From Balanoglossus misakiensis (Eukaryota > Hemichordata): a stretch of DNA of 64,000 nucleotides. The notes under the pieces are model-generated. The model was not told the DNA's origin. It saw only the letters and a program-made list of their open reading frames with translations, and did no database searches. This document shows positions 22,697 to 64,000 of the stretch, one piece after another. Made by a program: the position numbers and the translations under genes. Where the stretch lies: positions 6,200,001-6,264,000 of the forward strand of contig CM082586.2 in assembly GCA_040954595.2 (NCBI GenBank), written 5' to 3'. Position 1 is the first letter of the stretch. Every line of letters begins with the position of its first letter.

Positions 22697-24818
22697 TCAA
22701 GGACACTGTGGTCCCATATAGGGATTACACAAGAAAAAGTCTACACCGGAGTACATATACAGACACACACACAGAGATAAACACTGACTGACCCATAAGC
22801 TGCCAATGACATGTGTACTGTACATACACCAAATAGAACAGCTGGTCTCTTAAACAGTTAGCCAGTTATGTAAACATGCAGGAATTTGCTGTGTGTATAA
22901 ATCTCAGTAGGGGTTCTCCCTAATTACAAAGAACTATGTAGCAATAATTTCTCTTCTTGAGATAAAGGTTGTTTGTGGTACAAGACAAAATATCCTACAA
23001 AATATAAAAATTCTGAATTACCTATGATTTGATTTCATTATAATTCTAAAGAAGCCCATCCCAATAACCTACAACTAAAATTTTCAAGTAATCGGCCATA
23101 TAATTTCTGAGATATATTTTTAATCAAAATTAGAAAATATGCCACCAAAATACAAGATATTGCCCCCCCCCCCAAAAAAAAAAAAAATAGCGTCAAGGAC
23201 ACTGTGGTCCCATTTGAGGACATAGCTCATAGCAACATAGCAATAAGCATATCTACTCTGGATGCCAAGATATGGAAAAGTAGGTCAAAGGTCACCTGAG
23301 GTCATGCAAAATTTGGGTAAGAAATTTTGACCCTATACTGGTCCATGCTCAACAAAAACCAAACCTATAGCCCTATTGGTTAGCCTGGAATTAGGTATGC
23401 ACATAATTAATGAGATATGCAGGTGTCACAGGTGACCGATATTTTGGCTTTTCAATTTTAGTCCCAACTCTCCAAACGCCAAGTCTGTACCTGCTCTGGA
23501 TGCCGAGATATAGGAAAGTAGGTCAAAGGTCACCTGAGGTCACCCAAAATTTGGGCAAGAAATTTTGACCCTATACTGGTCCATGTCCCACAAGAACGAA
23601 ACCTCTAGCCCTATTAGTTAGCCCGGAATTAGGTATGCACATAATTAATGTGTTAAGCAGGTGTTACAGGTGAGCCCAAAAATTTGCCTTTTATTTTGGC
23701 CCCATTGTGCTCACTGACCAATAGACAGTCACTGTACAGGACTATTGCACAGACCAGAATTCCACAATAAGACGTGGACATAGCTTAACCATAGAGGTAT
23801 AAGTAAAGGTATAAATTTAATAAAAAGACTAAAAAATTCATAAAAAATAAAACATCCATGATATTAACTTAACACTTACAGGTCGATGTGAGGTTGACAT
23901 AAGGTACATGCATACCAATTTTCAAAGCAATCTGACCAGTAGTTGTTGACTTTCAGAGTTTTGATAAATTTCACATTTTACTGGCTAATTTGCATATTTT
24001 TGGGCCTGGCAACTTCGTTTGGACAAACTCCCATCTACAGCCCAGCCTGCATCTGCACACCAAATATCAAGGTGTTACGCGCAGCGGTTTTCAAGTTTTT
24101 GATGTGGACGGACATACAGACATACATACATCCATACATACATCCATACAGACGCAACCCATCCCATAAGGTCCCATGGTATATAGGCCTATACCAATGG
24201 GACCTAAAAATCATTGACACTTTTCATTACAGATTTTGTATTGCAATCACTATTAGAACATACCCAGGAACATTCAAATCGAATATCAAAGCAAAGCAAT
24301 GGGGTGGATGGTTTTGACCAAATATGGCAAAAATTAGCCCAAAAATATACTATTGAATTCTTCACCTTGATTTGAAAAAAAAGAAACCACCTCTGCACAC
24401 CCTCAAACGATTTTTTTTTTAAGAATTAGGAAAGTTATTTTGGAAAGAAGATTTTATACTAAAAATGGGGAAATGACAAAAAAATAACCAAAATTAACCA
24501 TTTTCTGATATTACCACAAAATGAAAATATCTATATTAGGTCTCAATAAAGTAAATAGACACCAATTTGCAAAGCAATCTGACCAGTAGTTTTTCAATTA
24601 CTGAATTTTGACCAAATTCACATTTTCCCAGCTAATTAATATTTTTGGCAATGACAACTTCATTTGAACAAACTCCTATTTACAGCCCAGCATGCATCTG
24701 CACACCAAATTTTGCTGTGGACGGACATACAGTACACACATACATGCATACAGACAGACGCAACCAATCCCATAACGTCCCATGATACATTATAAACCGA
24801 ATGGGACCTAAAAATCGG
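22697..24818 (+). repeat. Composite interspersed repeat with internal direct copies
   Basis: Module 1: aaggacactgtggtcccat at about 22699 and 23194. Module 2: two copies of about 200 bp (about 23261-23455 and 23498-23690) sharing gtaggtcaaaggtcacctga, ttttgaccctatactggtcc and ttaggtatgcacataattaa. Module 3: two copies (about 23918-24212 and 24561-24818) sharing gcaatctgaccagtagtt, cagcccagc.tgcatctgca, a run of CATA steps, and atgggacctaaaaatc. This is typical of an invertebrate dispersed repeat; no reverse transcriptase or transposase ORF is visible. Confidence 0.8.
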
Positions 24819-24829
24819 TCTGTCGACAG

Positions 24830-25640
24830 AGATCAGATCGAACGACGAATGCTAAAATGAGCATTATAGCTCTCAAATCACAGCAAACGGAAGGGGATAC
24901 AAAAGCCCAAGGTGAACGTGTTGCGCTGACCTGCGTTAACAGATCCCGTGAGGAGTACGGTGCCCAGAGCTCAACAGTAACACCCTAAACTCTTGTGGCC
25001 TCTTTTTGAATACAGCGATTCTCAACAAACAACATTCATCGGCTAAAACTAACAACTGCAGTCCTTAACGAATATTCGAGATGAACCAAAGTTGCCCCAG
25101 CAATCCCGCAGATGCCACGAATTTGACGGGCATTGGCGGTCCGCCGCTGAAATCTGGTAGGGCGTACGCGGGACCCTAACTGGCCTCTCACAAACAGCAC
25201 TGTCTCTAACCATGGCGGTAGCTCTATGCTCTAACAGGGCGGTCGGAACTCGCCGGAAAGCACACGTCTCGACAAAAGTATCGGCCCCTCACCAAACTAC
25301 TAAGGTAAACACGACATAGATCTCGCAAACGGTGACCCGGGGCTGGTTATCCGGTAGGAAAAAGGTGGACTAAATAAGGAAAAGATACACAGAGCCGAGA
25401 CACAAATGAGACATGATGTTGTTTCTTCCACAGCTCCACGCCAATTCTCCCCAAAAGCACATGGCACGCAGACATGCTAATCACGTGACCCAGAACGCGC
25501 TCCCGATTGGTCTGCAACAGATTATCAGGCCATGATCACTCGCGAAGGGCGTGATAGGGAAACTTCTCATCCGTTGCCAGGCATTCAACTTACAAGTCAA
25601 CCCAATAAGGTCACCATAGCAACACCACCACGCGAGTGAA
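24830..25640. promoter_or_regulatory. GC-richer patch with promoter-like sites, no known transcript
   Basis: Stands out from AT-rich surroundings with several CpGs. It carries an E-box (cacgtgac near 25493), inverted CCAAT boxes (gattggt near 25505) and an RFX X-box-like gtcaccatagcaac near 25610. No gene begins here in my reading; it could serve a noncoding transcript, be an enhancer, or be an old repeat. Confidence 0.3.
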
Positions 25641-27552
25641 GCCATACAAAAAATCGTGCCAAATTAAAACACATGGAACTAGCAATCGCACAATAATACA
25701 TATAACAAACTTTAGTCAAACTCAAAATAATGACTTGGCCAATTGATTTTCTAAATTTAAAGACGTACAACAACGTATTCTGCGTTTGATATTACGTATA
25801 CAAAAGAAATCCATTACACCAAAAGCTTCCAATTTAAATTAAATTATAGAATCTTATTTTACATTCATTCCAAGTATGTGTGCTTAATTATTTCATTATT
25901 TCCAAGAAAAGATACATTCGAACATCTACTCCAGGAAAGATGTTTTTCAGTGATCAGTATGTCATTATTTCGCCATTTCTCACTGTACTCAGTGTTATTG
26001 TAGCAAGGATTGGTCTGCGAAATATATGAAACAATTTCATTACCCAACATTTGACATCTGCATTCACGTGGGTAGACACCAAATATAGTACACACGACAC
26101 TATCCATCTTATCGACCCTGATAAAAACTTTTATTAGCAAAATTTTGTAGAAACATACATGTATCAGTCTTGTCGAGAAAGTCGACAGAAACAGTTTGAT
26201 TACAAGATAAAGATAAGTTGTATACCCAGGGAAAACAAACGAATTGACAAATTTAAGTTTTGTTAAAATTCACTTTTCTTGTATACATCTTGAGTGTTAA
26301 ATATTAGTATAAATAGATATAAATATTAATGGAAGACAGAATCCAGCGGACAACTCATTCGCGAACAATGCCTTGATAGGAAGCATCGGTAGATATGTTC
26401 ACCAATTAATGTGAAATGTTTCCTGAGATAAAGATCATGTGAATGACAAGACAGCGAGAATTGTATCTTCACAGTTCAGTAAACCGGGGCGCTTCTAAGC
26501 GTCGACGTTCCCGCTCACAATACTGAACGGTAAAAGACAGCTGAAGAGTACAATGTGTTGACAATCACAATTTACACCAATTAAAACTATGTATACAAAC
26601 TAGATATCATGTTCTGTCTTAAGAAATATAAATCCTTCATAAACAAATGTAAATATCGAATGCGTCTAGAATAAATATGTACAACCTAAACATTCAGTAC
26701 TCTTGATTATATATATGATTTGTTTATCAAACGAAGGCAGAGACTAATCAGCCTGTGGGGGCGTACAAACAGAACCACAATTTGATTTTTCAACTACATG
26801 TAGTACCTGTAAGGCTATACCCCGCCGAAGGGGTCATTGTTATTTTAAAACATCACAACACAAATAAAAGAGCAGTAATGCGTCTAACGCACTGCCTATA
26901 GTATTGCTGGCTAATATTTATCATTTGTTCTGTGTGAACTAATATAGGAACGTCAACAACCCTCCTGGATAATGGATAAAGACACTAACGCTGTCTTACT
27001 TTTCAAAGTTATACATATAAAAAATCTTGAAATCTTAAAGATTTTAAAAAAATCCATGTTTACATAATTTTGACGTTATTGCAAAGAGAAACACAACGTT
27101 ATTTCAGTTGCATAATTTGCATCTGCATGAAGAAGTGTTTTCTCAGGTAAACGAAACGTTCTAAAGGTACACACTCCATTTATAGAATTCTGTTTAAGAG
27201 CCTTCCGACTCTTGATTGTCGTTTAACGCACTCCAAGAAAAGAACATAAAATGATATGCGTTGCCACTTCATGAAACCCACGTGACTAAGTCACTGAATA
27301 TAGCAATCTTGTCATTAAAATGATGGCAACCGCATTTTCGACTGAGAAACGTTTAAAATACACAGTCGGTATGAAAATGAGATGAATGCGCTTTTAAAGC
27401 ACCAGAATAAATATTCATGACTTCTTTGAATGCTATATAAGTTATATTGCTTACATCTAAGTACAGGATTAATCTTTAACCCATTTCTCTCTCAGCGGTC
27501 CAACTTTACTAAGTAAACAATGGATTTGGACAAAACCATGGGGGTGAAAGAG

Positions 27553-58592
<31,040 letters not shown>

Positions 58593-59656
58593 CTGTTGAA
58601 CAGAGAACAGAGACAAGAAATTAAGGTGATATATGCGCATCGGAGACTGATATTCGGAGAAAATGATCGTCCTCCGAGCCTTTCAGTTCCAGTTCTTTAA
58701 AACTGAGCCCACTCATGATAAACATGATAAAATGCACTGACCGAAAAGTGAGATAATATTGTGATAGCGGTGATTCATTGACCGGCGTCGAACTCATGAC
58801 TGGAAAGAGACGACAGGGTTGAAATCTTGGGTGCTTCAGGTTGTGCTAAGCATAGACATTTAACAGATTAGATCATTTATCAATTACATGATGCTGTTGT
58901 GTCTATCAACATGTATGTTGGCGGTTAATGCATATTACTAGTATGTGTCTGTGTCTATACAGCCTCTGAAGAAGGTCGTCTGTGTACGTCCGAAACGTTA
59001 GGAAGAATAAAAAGATCGTTTGAAAAGTAGCAGATTGGTCTTGTCAAATACTTTTCACACCTCGTGAATACATTATCTACAAGCACCCGCTGCAAATTCC
59101 ACAGATGGACTGAGGTTGGACTGACCCACTTGATATTCATCACACAAATTATGTGTTAGGCTTTGTCTTGCCAATATGTGTAGCAAACACTATTTTGTCG
59201 ATCATCATTTCATAAATTACTTTGTATACCCAATCAGTAATAGCATATAAATGCGGACCGTTTTGTCTAACTGCCTTTGTGAGAATACCTGGTCGCGTAC
59301 ACCAGCATCGCGACCGTTCATCAAGGGGGCCTTGACCCAGATATTCAGGTTGAAAAACACTGCCGTCCCATAGTTGAACAACAAGCTGGTTGGTGGCGTC
59401 CAGTACGTGCGAAATGCAGTGTCCGCGCGTTCTCAAGTTGTGTGAACGGTGTTTACGAGGGGGTGCTATTTCAAATACTAGTAAAGCCTTTGTCTATTGA
59501 GGATGTGGCTGATCAATACATAAAGACCAATGCCCGTGTCACAGTACTATTCCAGTGTACACCTGGTGACGGAAATAAAATTATTTCCTTGAAGGGGGAG
59601 CTTTTAAAATTTGTTGGGTTTGACAGTGTCCCCTTACAACGTTCCACAAGCACTTA

Positions 59657-60626
59657 GGGACATTCATCAATATTTTTTGTTTTACAAGACAGCTACTCCA
59701 GCCTTCGCTTTCACTCCGTGGCATGACCGACAACTCGGACGAGGTGAGAGGGCGGCTGTATTTAATTGCTGGTGTATTGCATTCGACCGAAATCTCTCTG
59801 GGAGTCATTGGCTTACCATGTCAATTCAGACACCCCCGCCACACCCAAATACCTGTGCCTGTACTGTCGCGTGTTTTTGCGTGAGTGACCCAGCGACATA
59901 TCGCAAGCGTCTAGGTCGCACTCATGCACGACGCGTCAACCTAACTACGCAGCGCGTTTTAACGGAAACCGCAGCTATGATATCACATTGTTTAGAGAAT
60001 AGTACATCCACAAAAATATATAACATCCTTAATTATTGAAATATTCGATCCATGGGTTAGTTCTAGATTCCCGGAAAAGTGATAATTAAATAAACAAAGA
60101 CTTGTTGATGTTTCAATATGATGAGGAAGGTGTCACCCTATTTGGGACATTCATCAATATTTTTGTTTTACAAGACAGCTACTCCAGCCTTCCCTTCACT
60201 CCGTGGCATGACCGACAACTCGGACGAGGTGAGAGGGCGGCTGTATTTAATTGCTGGTGTATTGTATTTGACCGAAATCTCTCTGGGAGTCATTGCCTTA
60301 CCATGTCAATTCAGACACCCCCGCCACACCCAAATACCTGTGCCTGTACTGTCGCGTGTTTTTGCGTGAGTGACCCAGCGACATATCGCAAGCGTCTAGG
60401 TCGCACTCATGCACGACGCGTCAACCTAACTACGCAGCGCGTTTTAACGGAAACCGCAGCTATGATATCACATTGTTTAGAGAACACTACAGCCACAAAA
60501 ATATATACATCCTTAATTATTGAAATATTCGATCCTTGGGTTAGCTGTAAATTCCCGGAAGAGTGATTATTAAATAAACAGAAGTGGATGTTTCAATATG
60601 ATGAGGAAGGTGTCACTCTACTTGGG
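59657..60626 (+). repeat. Tandem duplication, two units of about 484 bp
   Basis: Unit 1 (59657-60143) and unit 2 (60144-60626) both begin gggacattcatcaatatttt and run through ggcatgaccgacaactcgga, ctgtatttaattgctggtgt, gcaagcgtctaggtcgcact and tcatgcacgacgcgtcaacc, to a shared tail tttcaatatgatgaggaagg. Only scattered differences, so a recent duplication. The ORFs inside are duplicated too and are not evidence of coding. Confidence 0.9.
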
Positions 60627-61371
60627 TCGGGTAAACAAAGGACGACCCGATGGTTTGTGGCGATCGCTCATGAGTGACCATTTCGACTAACATGGGAGTA
60701 TGGGATCAAAGAATATATTTCTTGACATGCTGAATCTTCAATGAAGTTCATTTCAACAAAGTTGGTGTAAAGTGCCACCCACATGTTATATGCGTACATT
60801 GACAGTACGGTCAGCATTTTCTTTCACGAACGGTCTTTCAAACCATTCAAATCCCTTAATATACATCCACGAAAATGGGCAGTGAAGCCGGAGAAAGGGC
60901 TTTACATTCAGTAGAAATACCTGCATTGTAAGTCGCGTGTACTTTTTCATAAATGCCTATAGTTAGTGAGTCGGGCGAAAATTCCATGGCACGCTCTCGG
61001 AAGAATGTGCTCATGGCTGCGATATTGGCGGGCTGTTTTGATTTGTTGTATTAATGCATACACACTTGAAAGGAGACCGACAGGTGGCCAAAAGCGGGGT
61101 GAAATAAACCCACAAACAAAAACCAGTCAAGAATCAAACGTTTGACTAAGTCTCATACTGCAGAGGCGAGATGTTCTCAGGGAGTTCTTCAGCACTTTCC
61201 ACAAACCAATCAAGTGCACCTCAATCCCGACAACCACCTGTTGTTTCGCGCGCCGCCCAAGCTTTCCTCCGACCTTGACTCCATGTCGACAACGTGTTTG
61301 CTTACACTTCTGGTCTTACGCGCCTCGGGAACAGAACCTCAGAAAAATGGGTATAAAGTAACGCGGTAACC

Positions 61372-61510
61372 TGTGGAAATTTAGCTGCAGTTACCATGGC
61401 AAATTGAGATCTAGCCAATCACATATTTTCAGTGGGTGGCAAACGCGAAAAAAAAGAGCTACGGAATTTTTGCCATTCGTGGACATATGTAAATTGGAGG
61501 TGACAGTGTA
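61372..61510 (-). mobile_element. Second copy of the TTAA/TA MITE, reverse orientation
   Basis: The core ccatggcaaattgagatcta, then gccaatcac, attttcagtgggtggc and the end catatgtaaattggaggtgaca is the reverse complement of the element at 45140-45330. The outer ends are more diverged. Confidence 0.75.
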
Positions 61511-64000
61511 CCTATGAAGGTGCCGCAACGCGAATACAAGACATAAGAATTTCCCCCTTGCACGTTAAAAGGGAGACTTATAATAAAACGTTTTGCGTCG
61601 ATGTTAAATATATAGACGCACACAAGTTGACCATGGGTGATTTGGCCGAATGATGGATCACTTAAAACCACGGCCACCTACGAGCGACTGTACTCGGCTG
61701 CCATTCACATCTTAGGTTAAACTTTGTATTTGGGTCAGGTTGTGTCAATACAAATGTACACAAGGCGAGAGACAATGCAGCCTGCACTAAAATAGTGGGG
61801 GGAAGAACATACCACATTCACTCTCGAACAATGACGGATCCGTCCGTACCAGTCACACCAGTTATGGTATTACCCCTGCTAGTATAAGTTCTCTCGACGT
61901 GAGTCAACACTGTAATCCGTCGTGCCACTTCGTGTCCGAAGGAGTGACGGAAATTGGACCGAAATGCCCCAAACCCGTCAGTAATATCAACAAACTGCTT
62001 TCCTTTGAGCAAATGAAGCCATCTACGTTTGTTTCGTAACATATGAGGTCATGTGTATTCCAGCCACGTGCTTAATATATTAGCACTGCCCTCACACTTC
62101 GGGTCAAATAAACAGACTGTGTGTACACTGCATTGTCAGCAGGGCGTCAACCCGCTATATAAAAATGCCATGGCTGCCACAATTCAGCACCGGCTTTAAA
62201 ATCAACATTAAATCAAAAATGTTAATAAAAGACACTTTTTCTCGGCAACCAGAAATCCTGCGTTGACGAGGAACAGAGGTGCGATACGTGAAAACCTTTT
62301 TAGACAGAGTTGGACTAGATTTGTTTAACACTACCGGAAATTTCTATTTGAGAAAGGGCCTTTTAAAAATGCAGTAAATCATAATGCCGCCACTCGATAG
62401 ATACTGCGTATCTTGAGCCACTCCTGGTAACACTTAAATAACTTGATGCCGTTATGCACTATACCTACTAAGTACACAAAACATACAGGTGAAATGTCAA
62501 TAATTCCATTTTACCTCTCCCAGTCGTGCAAACACTTATGGCGAATTTTTCCTATAGTATACAATTTTGAAATAGAGATAAGTACCGTATCACGAAGACA
62601 AAATAGTTTGAAAACGTACACAACAACGGTGATAAGGTTACAAGTTTGTTAACAAAATATGGGTGAGATTAGTTGTAGTTATTGGCAACGACTTGGCCAA
62701 TTATCCACGACCAGTATGCTTGTTGGAAATTGACCGACAATATGTCGTCGATGTGACCACAGACCCATACCAAACGTCGGCTTGGTCAGTCACTGTGTTA
62801 AAGGGCATGTACGATCATAAAATGTTTGAAAAATAATTGAATGTATACTCTAGAGAACTTAAACAAACAACGGCACCTTGATTGATTGAAGTTTAGCTTG
62901 GTGGTAATTCGATTCTATTAATAATACCGACCCCAAAAATGTTTATGTCAACGAAAGTATCCGTTTGAGTGGCATATAGCTATAGCTAGCTATCTGCGCT
63001 ATTGAATGTATTTGCTTTTCTCAGGGGAGAAATAAAGGAATTTATGATTTCCTCTTGCGTGGGGCCGTATGAAATATGATGACAATGACCAGATCATTCG
63101 TGAAACATCGTTTCGTTTGGTCCCAAGGAACATTTACCGGCGGGTATACGACACACCCGGAAATACACAACCCGGATACAAAAATCAACCGCAAGTTTTT
63201 TAGGACGGATAGAGCAAGATGACCAGTCACGATCAATTGACACGGTCACTTTTCAAGGCCAAGGTGTCATCGTTAAAATAACATGTCTATTGTCGACAGT
63301 GTGTCAGGTGGAAAAAAGGGGGAATTGAAAAATCTCGGCGTGGATTGAATCGTGACCGTGACTGAGAAGTCACCAACACATCACGTGATATTCACAAATA
63401 TTCATAAGTTTAATTGTCGTTTTGTCAGCTTTAACCCAAATATCATCGCCACTAACACTTTTGAAAGAAATTCTTTTACAATTTACAAATTATTCAATTA
63501 TGTAACAATTTCTGTTGATCTAAGAGTTTAGTAAGGCAGCTTGAAAATACTAGTATAATTGCTTTAAAGTCCCATGAGCTGCAACTCGATATAAGATTTG
63601 ATAAGATTTAACTATATCAAGAAAACACTTATATTCATGACACAACGACCCCAAAAAATATCAGTAAAGTAGATAATTCCCGCAATTTAAAAAACATACT
63701 GCAATGACAATGTAAGGTCACAATGGAGTACATTAGTTTTAATGTGTTCTAGTGAATGAGATCATGCTTTGTTCATGAAGTTTCAAAGAGGGGAATGCAC
63801 AGAAAACAACTGTGTCTGACAATTCCGACAATTCCATACAAGGAGTGGAGTTTCAAGTGTTTAATTTTCCTAATATCCTGCCGCAACTTGACAAAATATA
63901 GCGACCACAGTGAGACGCATACCGCGGCAATTCCTTCGTCGGAGACAAAGGTGCACGTCTTCGTCATAAAAAAATAAGGACAGGAAATTTACATAAAGGT

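Larger units (their letters stand above)
21527..27552. other. Convergent intergenic region between genes A and B
   Basis: About 6 kb between the two stop codons. It must hold both 3' UTRs, but I could not place a convincing poly(A) signal close to either stop. It contains a composite interspersed repeat (about 22.7-24.8 kb) and a GC-richer patch at 24.8-25.6 kb. No ORF here has recognisable similarity to a protein family. Confidence 0.65.
58593..64000. other. Upstream flank of gene B, no coding gene supported
   Basis: About 5.4 kb 5' of the gene B start. It holds a repeat fragment near 58961-59000, a 484-bp tandem duplication (59657-60626), a MITE copy (61372-61510) and a repeat fragment at 63578-63690. 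Minus-strand ORFs of 95 and 74 codons (59149-59436 and 61818-62042) are the only ones with ordinary amino acid composition; I do not recognise them. The gene B promoter should lie in this region. Confidence 0.6.

Noticed and set aside
25865-26140. 91-codon minus-strand ORF downstream of gene B
   Set aside because: No recognisable domain, no similarity to either gene, AT-rich context; probably chance.
26480-26530. Short inverted repeat gttcagta ... tactgaac as a possible structured RNA
   Set aside because: Arms of about 8 nt around a long loop are expected by chance in a window of this size.
58593-58640. Upstream in-frame ATG at 58640 as the gene B start
   Set aside because: It adds 16 residues with no counterpart in gene A, and a possible splice acceptor lies just before the ATG at 58592.
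59149-59436. 95-codon minus-strand ORF with ordinary amino acid composition
   Set aside because: No family recognised, no clear splice borders or partner exons; adjacent to repeat fragments. Left as unsupported.
59611-60566. Two similar ORFs of 142 and 154 codons with conserved cysteines, suggesting a small gene family
   Set aside because: They sit in a recent DNA tandem duplication, so the similarity is at DNA level; no domain, splice sites or signal peptide support coding.
61818-62042. 74-codon minus-strand ORF containing DITDGFGAFRSNF, faintly like an enzyme exon
   Set aside because: I could not match it to a named family, and no neighbouring exon continues it.

Overview
The window is eukaryotic genomic DNA. 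It carries many short exons with GT-AG introns, AT-rich intergenic DNA, microsatellites and palindromic, MITE-like repeats. The domain repertoire (SEA, MAM, CUB, LDLa, LDLR class B propeller, EGF, Frizzled, SRCR, Ig, trypsin), in exons that nearly all start and end in phase 1, points to an invertebrate deuterostome such as a cephalochordate or hemichordate. The species cannot be fixed from the sequence alone.

Two large genes fill most of the window, and both encode type II transmembrane serine proteases. Gene A (+ strand, 6393-21526) can be read as 27 coding exons giving about 2,244 residues: short cytoplasmic tail, membrane anchor, Ser/Thr/Pro-rich stalk, two tandem MAM-Ig-EGF units, MAM, LDLa, CUB, MAM, CUB, CUB, Frizzled, EGF, EGF, Frizzled, trypsin. 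Gene B (- strand, 58592 down to 27553) can be read as 65 coding exons giving about 4,225 residues: tail, anchor, SEA, mucin-like stalk, then two copies of a block (CUB, six-bladed YWTD propeller, EGF, CUB-like, CUB, LDLa, CUB). SEA precedes each copy and three EGFs lie between them. CUB, Frizzled, EGF, EGF, Frizzled and trypsin 1 follow, then an LDLa/CUB array, SRCR and trypsin 2. In my reading every exon junction keeps frame and each total is an exact number of codons.

The genes converge tail to tail and are paralogous. Both have a cytoplasmic motif at exactly residues 29-46 (DP-I/V-YQYA ... G ... KTR-K/R-F). They also share a CUB-CUB-Fz-EGF-EGF-Fz-trypsin cassette with matching exon lengths and phases. 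The proteins probably act at the cell surface: the arrays would bind ligands or substrates, and the C-terminal proteases, activated at Arg-Ile/Val sites, would stay tethered by the conserved propeptide cysteine. Gene B trypsin 1 has the trypsin-like Asp189. Gene A (Gly189/Asp226) and gene B trypsin 2 (Gly189/Gly226, Cys184, lost 136-201 disulfide) have unusual specificity pockets.

The remainder: 1-6356 holds diverged repeats and no convincing gene. 21527-27552, between the gene ends, holds a composite repeat (about 22.7-24.8 kb) and a GC-richer, promoter-like patch (24.8-25.6 kb). 58593-64000, upstream of gene B, holds a 484-bp tandem duplication, a MITE copy and repeat fragments. No rRNA, tRNA or CRISPR array was seen.
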